A stretch of 5,615 bases of DNA, taken from Patescibacteria group bacterium (lineage in GTDB: Bacteria; Patescibacteriota; Microgenomatia; Levybacterales; UBA12049). The stretch spans positions 1-5,615 of the forward strand of contig JAHIGH010000187.1 in assembly GCA_018900295.1 (NCBI GenBank), in the 5' to 3' direction. Of the stretch, positions 1 to 5,615 are shown piece by piece (positions within the stretch are counted from its first letter, which is position 1; each line of letters opens with the position of its first letter). Under the pieces are notes generated by a model. That model ran no database searches and was not told the DNA's origin. It was given only the letters and a program-made list of their open reading frames with translations. The position numbers and the translations under genes are program-made.

Positions 1-198
1 AAAAAAGGCTTACTTGATCGTTTTGAAACCCGCAAAATTGTCTTTACGATTCCTGCCGGCTTGAATAGAATCAGAGACGCGATAATAAAAGCAAATAATT
101 TTGAACTTTTGTGGCTTGAAAACAAAAGAAATTATTATGAAAGAATTTTTCATGAAGATGAATCAAGAATTAAAATGCTTAAAAGCAGAGTGGCATAG
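1..198 (+). CDS. C-terminal end of an unrecognised gene (5' part outside window)
   Basis: Frame 1 is open from the first base to a TAG at 196-198, giving 65 residues that begin KKGLLDRFETRKIVFTIPAG and end with MLKSRVA. The stretch is charged and soluble, with no membrane segment, and mixes a short hydrophobic strand (IVFTIPAG), a helix-like run (LNRIRDAIIKANNF) and a tail rich in Glu, Lys, Arg and Tyr. This looks like the end of a globular cytoplasmic enzyme. I do not recognise the family and assign no function. The open frame, its ordinary amino-acid make-up and the closely following same-strand gene (14 nt between the stop and the next ATG) support real coding. A promoter for the next gene overlaps its last codons. 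Confidence 0.6.
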   Translation, partial: KKGLLDRFETRKIVFTIPAGLNRIRDAIIKANNFELLWLENKRNYYERIFHEDESRIKMLKSRVA

Positions 199-207
199 TG
201 GTATAAT
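179..207 (+). promoter_or_regulatory. Extended -10 promoter just before the GT2 gene
   Basis: TATAAT at 202-207 is preceded by TG at 199-200, forming a perfect extended -10 (TGnTATAAT). A TTAAAA at 179-184 matches four of six -35 consensus positions with a 17-nt spacer. The predicted transcription start is about 213-214, on the ATG at 213 itself, so a transcript from here would be leaderless. No Shine-Dalgarno sequence lies between 198 and 213. The -35 element lies inside the last codons of the upstream gene. The match is strong by sequence, but in AT-rich DNA such matches can arise by chance. Confidence 0.55.
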
Positions 208-212
208 AGTCC

Positions 213-935
213 ATGATTAAAAATACATCCCCATTGGTTAGTCTGGCTCTTAACGTATATAACGAAGAGAAAAATATTGATAAGATTTATAAAGAATGTA
301 AGAGCGTTTTTAAAAAAGCAAAAATTCCTTATGAAATTATATTTATAGAAGGAGGGTCAAGTGATAATTCGTGGAAAATACTTCAGAATTTAGCTAAAAA
401 TAATAAAGACGTTAAAGTGATTCAGGCAGAAATGGGTCCCGGTCAGAAAATAAATGCCGGAATTAAGGCAGCAAAAGGAAAATATTTCGGCTATATGTGT
501 TCTGATGGGCAGGATAATCCGAATGTTATTCCTCAATTTATAAAATTATTAGAAGAAAAAAAGGCAGACTTCGTAAAAGGAAGAAGAGTTGAAAGGGATT
601 GTTGGCAAAGAAAGTTTATATCCAGAGTTTACAATAGGCTTGCGGGAATACTTTTTGGATTGAATCTAACCGATATCAACATGCACCCGAAAGTATTCAG
701 AAGAGAGCTTGTTAAAGGAGTAAATCTTATATCCCGTTGTGAAAGCGTGGATTTGGAGATTGTCTTAAGGGCGCACAAAAAAGGATATAAAATAGTTGAG
801 ATACCAGTTAGAGAGAGAATGCGAAAAGGAGGAAAATCCAGCGTTAATATCAAAGTAGCATTAAAAATGTTCCTGGATATCCTTTCATACAAATGGGGAA
901 GTAAAAATAAAGCATTAAGAGGTAGTATGAAATAA
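213..935 (+). CDS. DPM1-like family 2 glycosyltransferase, probably polyprenyl-phosphate sugar synthase
   Basis: This 240-residue protein has the GT-A fold layout of family 2 glycosyltransferases related to dolichyl/polyprenyl-phosphate sugar synthases. Visible motifs in order are NVYNEEKNI (14-22), EGGSSDNS (46-53, in place of the usual DDGS), GPGQKINAGIKAAKGKY (75-91), MCSDGQDNP (95-103, at the metal-binding DxD site), TDINMHPKVFRREL (153-166, the acceptor-side region) and EIPVRERMRKGGKSS (196-210). There is no C-terminal membrane pair, unlike bacterial GtrB or CsbB, so the enzyme should be soluble or peripheral on the inner membrane face. The expected reaction is transfer of a sugar from a nucleotide donor to polyprenyl phosphate; sugar and acceptor are not readable. 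The start at 213 fits the family's N-terminus but has no ribosome binding site, and a -10 element sits five bases upstream. The next gene, 108 nt downstream, encodes a YfhO-type transferase, a known partner class for such enzymes. It could instead be a direct glycan-building GT2. Confidence 0.85.
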   Translation: MIKNTSPLVSLALNVYNEEKNIDKIYKECKSVFKKAKIPYEIIFIEGGSSDNSWKILQNLAKNNKDVKVIQAEMGPGQKINAGIKAAKGKYFGYMCSDGQDNPNVIPQFIKLLEEKKADFVKGRRVERDCWQRKFISRVYNRLAGILFGLNLTDINMHPKVFRRELVKGVNLISRCESVDLEIVLRAHKKGYKIVEIPVRERMRKGGKSSVNIKVALKMFLDILSYKWGSKNKALRGSMK

Positions 936-990
936 TAGAACTTTTTCATAACTTAGTATTTCTAAAAAACTCTGCATCTACCTTCATACT

Positions 991-1012
991 TTTAGCGCTT
1001 TAATATGCTAAA
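991..1012. repeat. Small inverted repeat between the GT2 and fusion genes
   Basis: TTTAGC at 991-996 and GCTAAA at 1007-1012 are exact reverse complements separated by 10 nt; one further G-T pair is possible. No T-run follows, so it is a poor terminator candidate. It lies inside the 108-nt gap 936-1043, where I see no convincing promoter. The two genes are therefore likely co-transcribed, although an operator or chance repeat is possible. Confidence 0.25.
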
Positions 1013-1031
1013 TAACTTCAAGGAAAAGCAA

Positions 1032-1037
1032 TAAGGT
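1032..1037 (+). promoter_or_regulatory. Ribosome binding site (AAGG) before the fusion gene, start-deciding
   Basis: AAGG at 1033-1036 lies seven bases before the ATG at 1044, a normal Shine-Dalgarno distance, and is the main reason to prefer this start over the in-frame ATGs at 1107 and 1113, which have only a weak purine run (GAAAGACAG) upstream. The overlapping hexamer TAAGGT also fits the loose -10 pattern TAnnnT at the spacing seen at the other two gene starts, but it matches only three consensus positions and has a poor -35. The ribosome-site reading is better. Confidence 0.4.
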
Positions 1038-1043
1038 ATTGAA

Positions 1044-4000
1044 ATGCTTAGCATTATTGAGTTAAACTCTACGTATTACGAAAGTAAATCCGAAAGACAG
1101 TACAAAATGGATATGAACAAGATCTTAAATAGCAGATTATCTTCTTTTATTAATAAGCATAAGGATCTCCTATTTTTAACTGCAATACTTATATGCATGT
1201 CGCTTATTTTATATAGAAATTATGTTTTCGGTGGAAAATTATTCCTGTTTGAGGACTTCGGAAGCGATACGGTACGAGTATCACTTCCGACGTATATTTA
1301 TTTTTTTGATTGGCTCAGAAATGGCCTGCCGTTATGGTCTGACAAAATGGGAATTGGTACAAGTGTCTTATCGCATAGCGAAATTATTTTTGATCCTTTC
1401 ACCTATATTCTTTTTATTTTTGGGAAAAACGGAATAGTCTTCATGTTTGTTTATATTGTGGTAATTAAGATAATTTTATCTGGTATATTCTTCTGGATGT
1501 TTCTAGGTAAATATAAACTATCCTCATATGCAAAGATCATTGGGGCAATTACTTATGCTTTTGGCGGATATATGATTGTAATGGGACAAAATCATGTCTT
1601 CGGAACAATATATGTATATTTACCATTGATTTTATTAGGGTTTGAAATATGGTTGCAGGATAAAAAAACATGGCTATTGATTTTGATGTTAACGCTCACT
1701 GCTTTGTATTTCTATTATTTCTTTTATATGACTGCTATTTTCCTTGGTATTTATGCTATTTTTAGATATTTTACGATATATGATTTTGGATTCAAACAAT
1801 TTTGCATATACATCTCTTCTTTAGCATGGTATGGTTTGTTATCTATGGGCTTAAGTGCTTTTTTTTGGATACCATCATTGGCCTTAACACTCAATAATTT
1901 AAGAATTGGATCGTCCGTACCCGCATTTGGCCATATGATTCTTCCTGATCTAAAAATAGTTGTAACCTCATTAGCGCGTCTTTTTGGATATGATATATTA
2001 GGAGGCCCAATGAGTTACCTGGGCTATTATAATGATTATTTCCAGCTGGCATTATTTTCTGGAATTTTAACGATTGTTTTAATACCTCAAATATTTAATG
2101 AGGAAAAAAAGAGAAAAAAGTTTATATATGGTGTTTTTTTACTGGTTTTACTAGCCCTGCTGTTCATACCTTTTTTCCCATACATGTTTAACGGCTTTTC
2201 TGACTTCACTTATCGCTGGACATATATTTTACATTTTTCTCTTGCTTTATTTTTGGCAATTGCTATTCATAACGTTGATATCAAAAAGAAGTTTAGCTAT
2301 AAGATACTCTATGTGACGATGGGATTATTCCTGGCAATCTTTGCTGTTGTATTATTATATATTCAAGCTAACGGAGATGAGCCATCATTATTAAGAGCTA
2401 TAAACATATTTTTTGAAGATTACATCTTTATAACCATTTATGCATTGTTAATGATATTGCTTTTTAGAACAAGATATAAAACTGTTATTAAAATAATAGT
2501 TTTAGCCTTAGTCTGCTTTGAGCTTGTATGGTTTCCCCGGCATTTCATAAGTGACCGGCTAACCACAGATCCCGATTCCGTAAAAAAGCAACTTGGTTAT
2601 TTTGATAGCACCAATAAAGTTGTAAATTACCTAAATGGGATTGATAGCGATATTTATAGAATAGATAAATCATATGATTCGGTAGTATCTGAGTACGGTA
2701 GGACACCATCTGATAATGAGGCTATGGCGCAGGGATATAGAGGTCTTAAGAGTTATAATTCAAATAATCAACCTAACTACATACATTTTCTTCAGTACGC
2801 AGGTATATTTGTAAAGTATCCGAGTTATGTCCCTCCGAAAGGTGCAGCGCCTCAAGATCTTGGAAATCAGCAGCTTAACTATATAAACGGAGTTGGAGAT
2901 AGATTTTTACTCAAAACATTTTTAGGAGTTAAATACTATTTGGTAAAAAATAATGTTGAAGTACCTGATTATTATGAACACGTAAGGAAGATTGATGATA
3001 TTACCGTTTATAAGAATAATAATTATTTACCGTTAGGTTTTACTTTTGATAGTTATATTACAAATGATGAATTTACGAGACTCGACAATTCAGGAAAAGA
3101 CATTGCTTTGTTATCATTTGTAGTGATAGATAATCCAAATGATTTATCTGGCAAAATTAGTAAAAATAATACAGCAATATTAAATGACATTAAGGCTAGA
3201 ACTGATGTTAGGAAAATAATAAATGAAAAAAGGAGTAATTCCTTGCAAATAATTTCCTATAAAGATGATAATATCGTTGGTAAAATAAATGTTTCAGGAA
3301 ATAGAATACTCGTATTAACCATACCTTATGACAATGGGTGGACAGTCTATGTGGACAGAAATAAAACCCCCCTCTTTAAAGTCGATAATGGTTTAATAGG
3401 TGTCAAATTGAGTCCAGGTCAGCATATTATCGAATTAAAATATTTTCCTCCAATGATGATGTTTGGAATTTTTATCAGTATTATAACCTTGTTCTTATAT
3501 ACTTTATTTATGAGATTTAATAAAAATGTTTCAAAAGAAATATCACAAATCAATAAGCAATTAAACTTATTTTATAATAAAAACCTCAGCAAAGCATTTA
3601 ATAAATTAACAAAAAGAATTGTGAATTTATTAAAACATATAATTCAATCCCAATTAAATTTTAAGAAGCTTATTTTTTACGTAACTATGCTTTTTGGTAT
3701 TTTACTATTTTTTCTAAATGGTTTGATCACAAGAGGCCAGAGTTTTTATAACCTTTTTAGTCCTAGTATCGGCAATTATTTTATGGATTTTTTTCATCCC
3801 TTGTCCGAGTTATTTGATGGGCCTTACGCACATGGCTCTATCTATCCACCCTTACCACTTATGCTATTTAAGTTAATGCTTAGGTTTATACCATATGACG
3901 TTGCAGCACAAGGAGGTTTTGCGATTAGAGCTACTCAGGCAGGGCAGATTGTATTTTTACTATATATGCTCTTGACCCTAGCGATCTTACTTTTTCTTTT

Positions 4001-4871
4001 TATAGAAATAAAGAAAGGATCACGAATAGAAAAATATATCTTTTCTTTTATAATTTTGTTTTCCGCACCGTTTCTTTTCCAGTTTGAGCGTGGAAATATC
4101 ATTTTTGTGGCGTTACTGTTCTTGATGGTATTCGTTTTCTTTAAGAATCATAAAAATCCTATTGTTAGAGAAATTGCACTTGTTTCCCTCTCGCTCTCTG
4201 TAGGAATTAAGATATATCCAGTTATTTTTGGATTATTGTTGATTAAAGAAAAGCGGTTTAAGGAAGCCCTTAGAGCATCTGTTTACTGCGCAGCGTTATT
4301 TTTTCTACCTTTTTTTGCCGTTGGAGGAATAACTCAAATACCACAATTATTTAAAAACTTTTTTTCTACATCGAATGATGCTATAGGTTGGGGAGTAGGG
4401 TATTCAGTAAATATACAAAGCATAATAAGAATTATTTTCGGCTACATCGGAGTTTTTAGTAAAGAACCTATTTATATAGGCAACATTATCTCTATTGCTA
4501 TATTAATGTTGGGAATTATTGCAACATTTTTTTTGCGCTCAAAATGGAAAACCGTAGCACTACTTTCTCTTCTCATGGTTATGATACCGCCAATAAGCTA
4601 TGAGTATACGTTAATATACATGGTTATCCCTTTAATCTTGTTCTTGGATAGGAAAGAAAAAGAAAAACTGATAGGTTATGTCTATTTAGCGTGTTTTATT
4701 TTAATCTTTATTCCTATTACGCTTGGCCCGATAGAAGTTCTAAATAATGGATTTGGACGAAATATACGTCTACTAACTTATGGCGTATTAATTCAGAATA
4801 TTTCTTTATCAATAATGATAATTTTATTGCTAATTGAAGGATTAAGAAGAGATACGTCCAGCCATAAATGA
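1044..4871 (+). CDS. Giant membrane protein: YfhO-family GT-C half fused to GT87/DUF2029-like half
   Basis: This 1275-residue, very hydrophobic protein reads as two glycosyltransferases of the GT-C class. The N-terminal half is YfhO-like. It has TM1 near 42-58, then an outer loop with acidic residues E70, D71 and D75 and the NGLPLWSDKMGIGTS signature (93-107). About a dozen further helices run to about 497, including FTYRWTYILHF (388-398). An extracytoplasmic domain follows (about 505-755), then the YfhO-type C-terminal strands around PYDNGWTVYVD (761-771) and SPGQHIIELKYFPP (790-803), and a last helix (804-823). Residues 824-874 form a basic, polar linker. The C-terminal half resembles GT87: TM at 875-892, candidate catalytic D915, YPPLPLMLF (934-942), FERGNIIFVALLF (1014-1026), SVGIKIYPVIF (1052-1062) and about ten more helices. 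YfhO enzymes transfer lipid-carried sugars to surface polymers; known GT87 enzymes use polyprenyl-phosphate mannose. Usual lengths are roughly 850 and 400 residues, so both halves look complete. Starts at 1107 or 1113 are possible without harming TM1. Confidence 0.85.
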   Translation: MLSIIELNSTYYESKSERQYKMDMNKILNSRLSSFINKHKDLLFLTAILICMSLILYRNYVFGGKLFLFEDFGSDTVRVSLPTYIYFFDWLRNGLPLWSDKMGIGTSVLSHSEIIFDPFTYILFIFGKNGIVFMFVYIVVIKIILSGIFFWMFLGKYKLSSYAKIIGAITYAFGGYMIVMGQNHVFGTIYVYLPLILLGFEIWLQDKKTWLLILMLTLTALYFYYFFYMTAIFLGIYAIFRYFTIYDFGFKQFCIYISSLAWYGLLSMGLSAFFWIPSLALTLNNLRIGSSVPAFGHMILPDLKIVVTSLARLFGYDILGGPMSYLGYYNDYFQLALFSGILTIVLIPQIFNEEKKRKKFIYGVFLLVLLALLFIPFFPYMFNGFSDFTYRWTYILHFSLALFLAIAIHNVDIKKKFSYKILYVTMGLFLAIFAVVLLYIQANGDEPSLLRAINIFFEDYIFITIYALLMILLFRTRYKTVIKIIVLALVCFELVWFPRHFISDRLTTDPDSVKKQLGYFDSTNKVVNYLNGIDSDIYRIDKSYDSVVSEYGRTPSDNEAMAQGYRGLKSYNSNNQPNYIHFLQYAGIFVKYPSYVPPKGAAPQDLGNQQLNYINGVGDRFLLKTFLGVKYYLVKNNVEVPDYYEHVRKIDDITVYKNNNYLPLGFTFDSYITNDEFTRLDNSGKDIALLSFVVIDNPNDLSGKISKNNTAILNDIKARTDVRKIINEKRSNSLQIISYKDDNIVGKINVSGNRILVLTIPYDNGWTVYVDRNKTPLFKVDNGLIGVKLSPGQHIIELKYFPPMMMFGIFISIITLFLYTLFMRFNKNVSKEISQINKQLNLFYNKNLSKAFNKLTKRIVNLLKHIIQSQLNFKKLIFYVTMLFGILLFFLNGLITRGQSFYNLFSPSIGNYFMDFFHPLSELFDGPYAHGSIYPPLPLMLFKLMLRFIPYDVAAQGGFAIRATQAGQIVFLLYMLLTLAILLFLFIEIKKGSRIEKYIFSFIILFSAPFLFQFERGNIIFVALLFLMVFVFFKNHKNPIVREIALVSLSLSVGIKIYPVIFGLLLIKEKRFKEALRASVYCAALFFLPFFAVGGITQIPQLFKNFFSTSNDAIGWGVGYSVNIQSIIRIIFGYIGVFSKEPIYIGNIISIAILMLGIIATFFLRSKWKTVALLSLLMVMIPPISYEYTLIYMVIPLILFLDRKEKEKLIGYVYLACFILIFIPITLGPIEVLNNGFGRNIRLLTYGVLIQNISLSIMIILLLIEGLRRDTSSHK

Positions 4872-4885
4872 TTATTGCTGGCTTT
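4858..4885 (+). terminator. Hairpin over the stop codon of the fusion gene, possible weak terminator
   Basis: CCAGCCATAA (4858-4867) pairs with TTATTGCTGG (4872-4881) with a single C/T mismatch around the loop ATGA (4868-4871), so the TGA stop at 4869-4871 lies in the loop. Only three T follow (4883-4885) before an A-rich stretch, which is a poor U-tract. It may end or stabilise the transcript of the fusion gene. A promoter-like element further on suggests the next gene can be transcribed separately. Confidence 0.4.
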
Positions 4886-4902
4886 AAATAAAATAGGACA
4901 GC

Positions 4903-4935
4903 GTTATTAATCATAATAACATTAACAATCGTTAT
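4903..4935. repeat. Inverted repeat cluster of GTTAT/ATAAC in the spacer before the methyltransferase
   Basis: GTTATTA (4903-4909) and TAATAAC (4914-4920) form a perfect 7-bp stem with a 4-nt loop. A further GTTAT at 4931-4935 can pair instead with ATAAC at 4916-4920, so two structures are mutually exclusive. No T-run follows. The cluster lies just upstream of the predicted -35 of the next gene, where a regulator could bind. The repeat is plain in the sequence; any function is unproven, and AT-rich spacers give such repeats by chance. Confidence 0.3.
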
Positions 4936-4941
4936 GGTATT

Positions 4942-4971
4942 TTGGTAATTTAAATTTAAATGATGTAGAAT
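4942..4971 (+). promoter_or_regulatory. Likely promoter of the methyltransferase gene
   Basis: TAGAAT (4966-4971) matches five of six -10 positions. TTGGTA (4942-4947) matches four of six -35 positions at an 18-nt spacing. The spacer contains an AT-only palindromic run (4948-4961). The predicted transcription start is about 4978-4979, on or next to the ATG at 4979, again implying a leaderless or nearly leaderless message. No Shine-Dalgarno sequence is present between 4960 and 4979. Confidence 0.45.
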
Positions 4972-4978
4972 TAATAAC

Positions 4979-5615
4979 ATGACTGTTTTTGATCAATACG
5001 CGGAAAATTATGACGAAGGACATGTGAAAGCCGTCGCAATGTCCGGCTTCACGCCTGATTATTTCCATGAATACAAACTCAGGGAAATGGTTGAATATTT
5101 AAAGAAAGAAGGACTCGCTGAAAAGAAGCTAAAATTACTGGATTTTGGTTGCGGGACGGGAAGCAGCGCTAAATATATCAGAAAATACCTGCCAAATATA
5201 AACATATATGGAACAGACGTGTCGGCGGAGTCTGTTAAGGTTGCAAAGAAAAATAATAAAAACCTAAAAAACGTTACTTTTGCCCCCTTTGATGGAATCA
5301 ACATCCCTTTTAAGGAGAAGTTTGACATTATTTTTGTTGCCAATGTCTTTCATCATATTCGGCGCGATAAGCATGATAAGGTTATAAAAAATATATTTAA
5401 GAGACTGGCGGATAATGGCCGTTTATTTATTTTTGAACACAACCCCTTGAACCCGCTGACGATATGGATATATCTAAGAAATGATTACCGCTTTGATAAA
5501 GATTCAAATCTGCTTAATCCTTTCTACGCGGGGAAGATGCTTCGTAAAGCCGGTTTCATGCAAAATAAGATTCGATATACGATATTTATTCCACGGTTTC
5601 TCTCATTTTTACTTC
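4979..5615 (+). CDS. Class I SAM-dependent methyltransferase (3' end outside window)
   Basis: An open frame of 212 codons runs from the ATG at 4979 off the right edge. The N-terminus FDQYAENYDEGH (4-15) is the usual opening of small-molecule class I methyltransferases and supports this start. The SAM-binding motif I is LLDFGCGTGSS (53-63), the acidic residue ending strand 2 is D80 in YGTDVS, FDIIFVANVFHHI (115-127) is the post-motif II/III region, and the strand GRLFIFEHNPLNPLT (147-161) follows. EHNPLNPLT, a later DKDSNLLNP, AGF and a Phe/Pro-rich PRFLSFLL at the edge match a methyltransferase group common in surface-polysaccharide loci; members usually run a few dozen residues further, so only a short tail is missing. 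It should be cytoplasmic and methylate a sugar or lipid-linked intermediate, but the substrate cannot be read. It follows the fusion gene by 107 nt with its own predicted promoter. GC content looks higher than in the fusion gene. Confidence 0.85.
   Translation, partial: MTVFDQYAENYDEGHVKAVAMSGFTPDYFHEYKLREMVEYLKKEGLAEKKLKLLDFGCGTGSSAKYIRKYLPNINIYGTDVSAESVKVAKKNNKNLKNVTFAPFDGINIPFKEKFDIIFVANVFHHIRRDKHDKVIKNIFKRLADNGRLFIFEHNPLNPLTIWIYLRNDYRFDKDSNLLNPFYAGKMLRKAGFMQNKIRYTIFIPRFLSFLL

Noticed and set aside
188..212. String resembling a tRNA D-arm (TAGTGGTATAATAGTCC)
   Set aside because: No acceptor stem, anticodon arm or T-arm follows, and the segment is better explained as a gene end plus an extended -10 promoter.
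629..949. Minus-strand open frame of 106 codons
   Set aside because: It lies almost wholly inside the well-supported GT2 gene on the opposite strand and shows no recognisable motif.
1001..1009. TAATAT / TATGCT as a promoter for the fusion gene
   Set aside because: No acceptable -35 at 16-18 nt upstream; such hexamers are expected by chance in this AT-rich gap.
1222..1437. Plus-strand open frame of 71 codons in another frame
   Set aside because: It is contained in the YfhO-like coding region, which has clear family motifs in its own frame.
4717..4980. Minus-strand open frame of 87 codons covering the spacer before the methyltransferase
   Set aside because: It overlaps the end of the fusion gene, and its hydrophobic make-up is what AT-rich antisense of a membrane protein gives. 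There is no ribosome site or motif, and the spacer is better explained by the hairpins and promoter.
5059..5343. Minus-strand open frame of 94 codons
   Set aside because: It is antisense to the methyltransferase core, including its SAM-binding motif; low-complexity Phe/Ser content is typical of a shadow frame.

Overview
The window is a low-GC bacterial stretch with all genes on the + strand, from a cell-envelope or surface-glycan locus. Base composition is AT-rich throughout. The stop codons seen are TAG, TAA and TGA, and no TGA falls inside a reading frame, so the standard bacterial code fits. The sequence alone does not name a phylum. The promoter-like motifs are bacterial (TATAAT-type), and the two clearest ones sit so close to start codons that leaderless transcripts are suggested.

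Layout. (1) 1-198: the last 65 codons of an unrecognised gene that enters from the left. (2) 213-935: a soluble, DPM1-like family 2 glycosyltransferase (240 aa), directly preceded by a good extended -10 promoter. (3) 1044-4871: a very large polytopic membrane protein (1275 aa). It reads as two complete GT-C-type enzymes in one chain: an N-terminal YfhO-family half (about residues 42-823) and a C-terminal GT87/DUF2029-like half (about 875-1265), joined by a basic, Asn/Lys/Gln-rich linker. (4) 4872-4978: a short AT-rich spacer holding a hairpin over the preceding stop codon, a second small inverted repeat and a likely promoter. (5) 4979-end: a class I SAM-dependent methyltransferase of a type often seen in polysaccharide loci, cut off by the window edge after 212 codons and missing only a short C-terminus.

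How the genes may work together (inference). In the Firmicutes CsbB/YfhO (Bacillus) and GtlA/GtlB (Listeria) systems, a GT2 enzyme loads a sugar onto undecaprenyl phosphate on the cytoplasmic side. A flippase turns the lipid over, and a YfhO-family GT-C enzyme moves the sugar onto a surface polymer outside. The GT2 / YfhO pair here fits that plan. A GT87 module, a family whose known members also use polyprenyl-phosphate sugars, is fused to the transferase, and a methyltransferase follows. No flippase (GtrA/GtcA type) is visible in the window. The YfhO-GT87 fusion is the most unusual item. No RNA genes, CRISPR arrays, insertion sequences or origins were seen, and there is no gene-free stretch over 300 bases.
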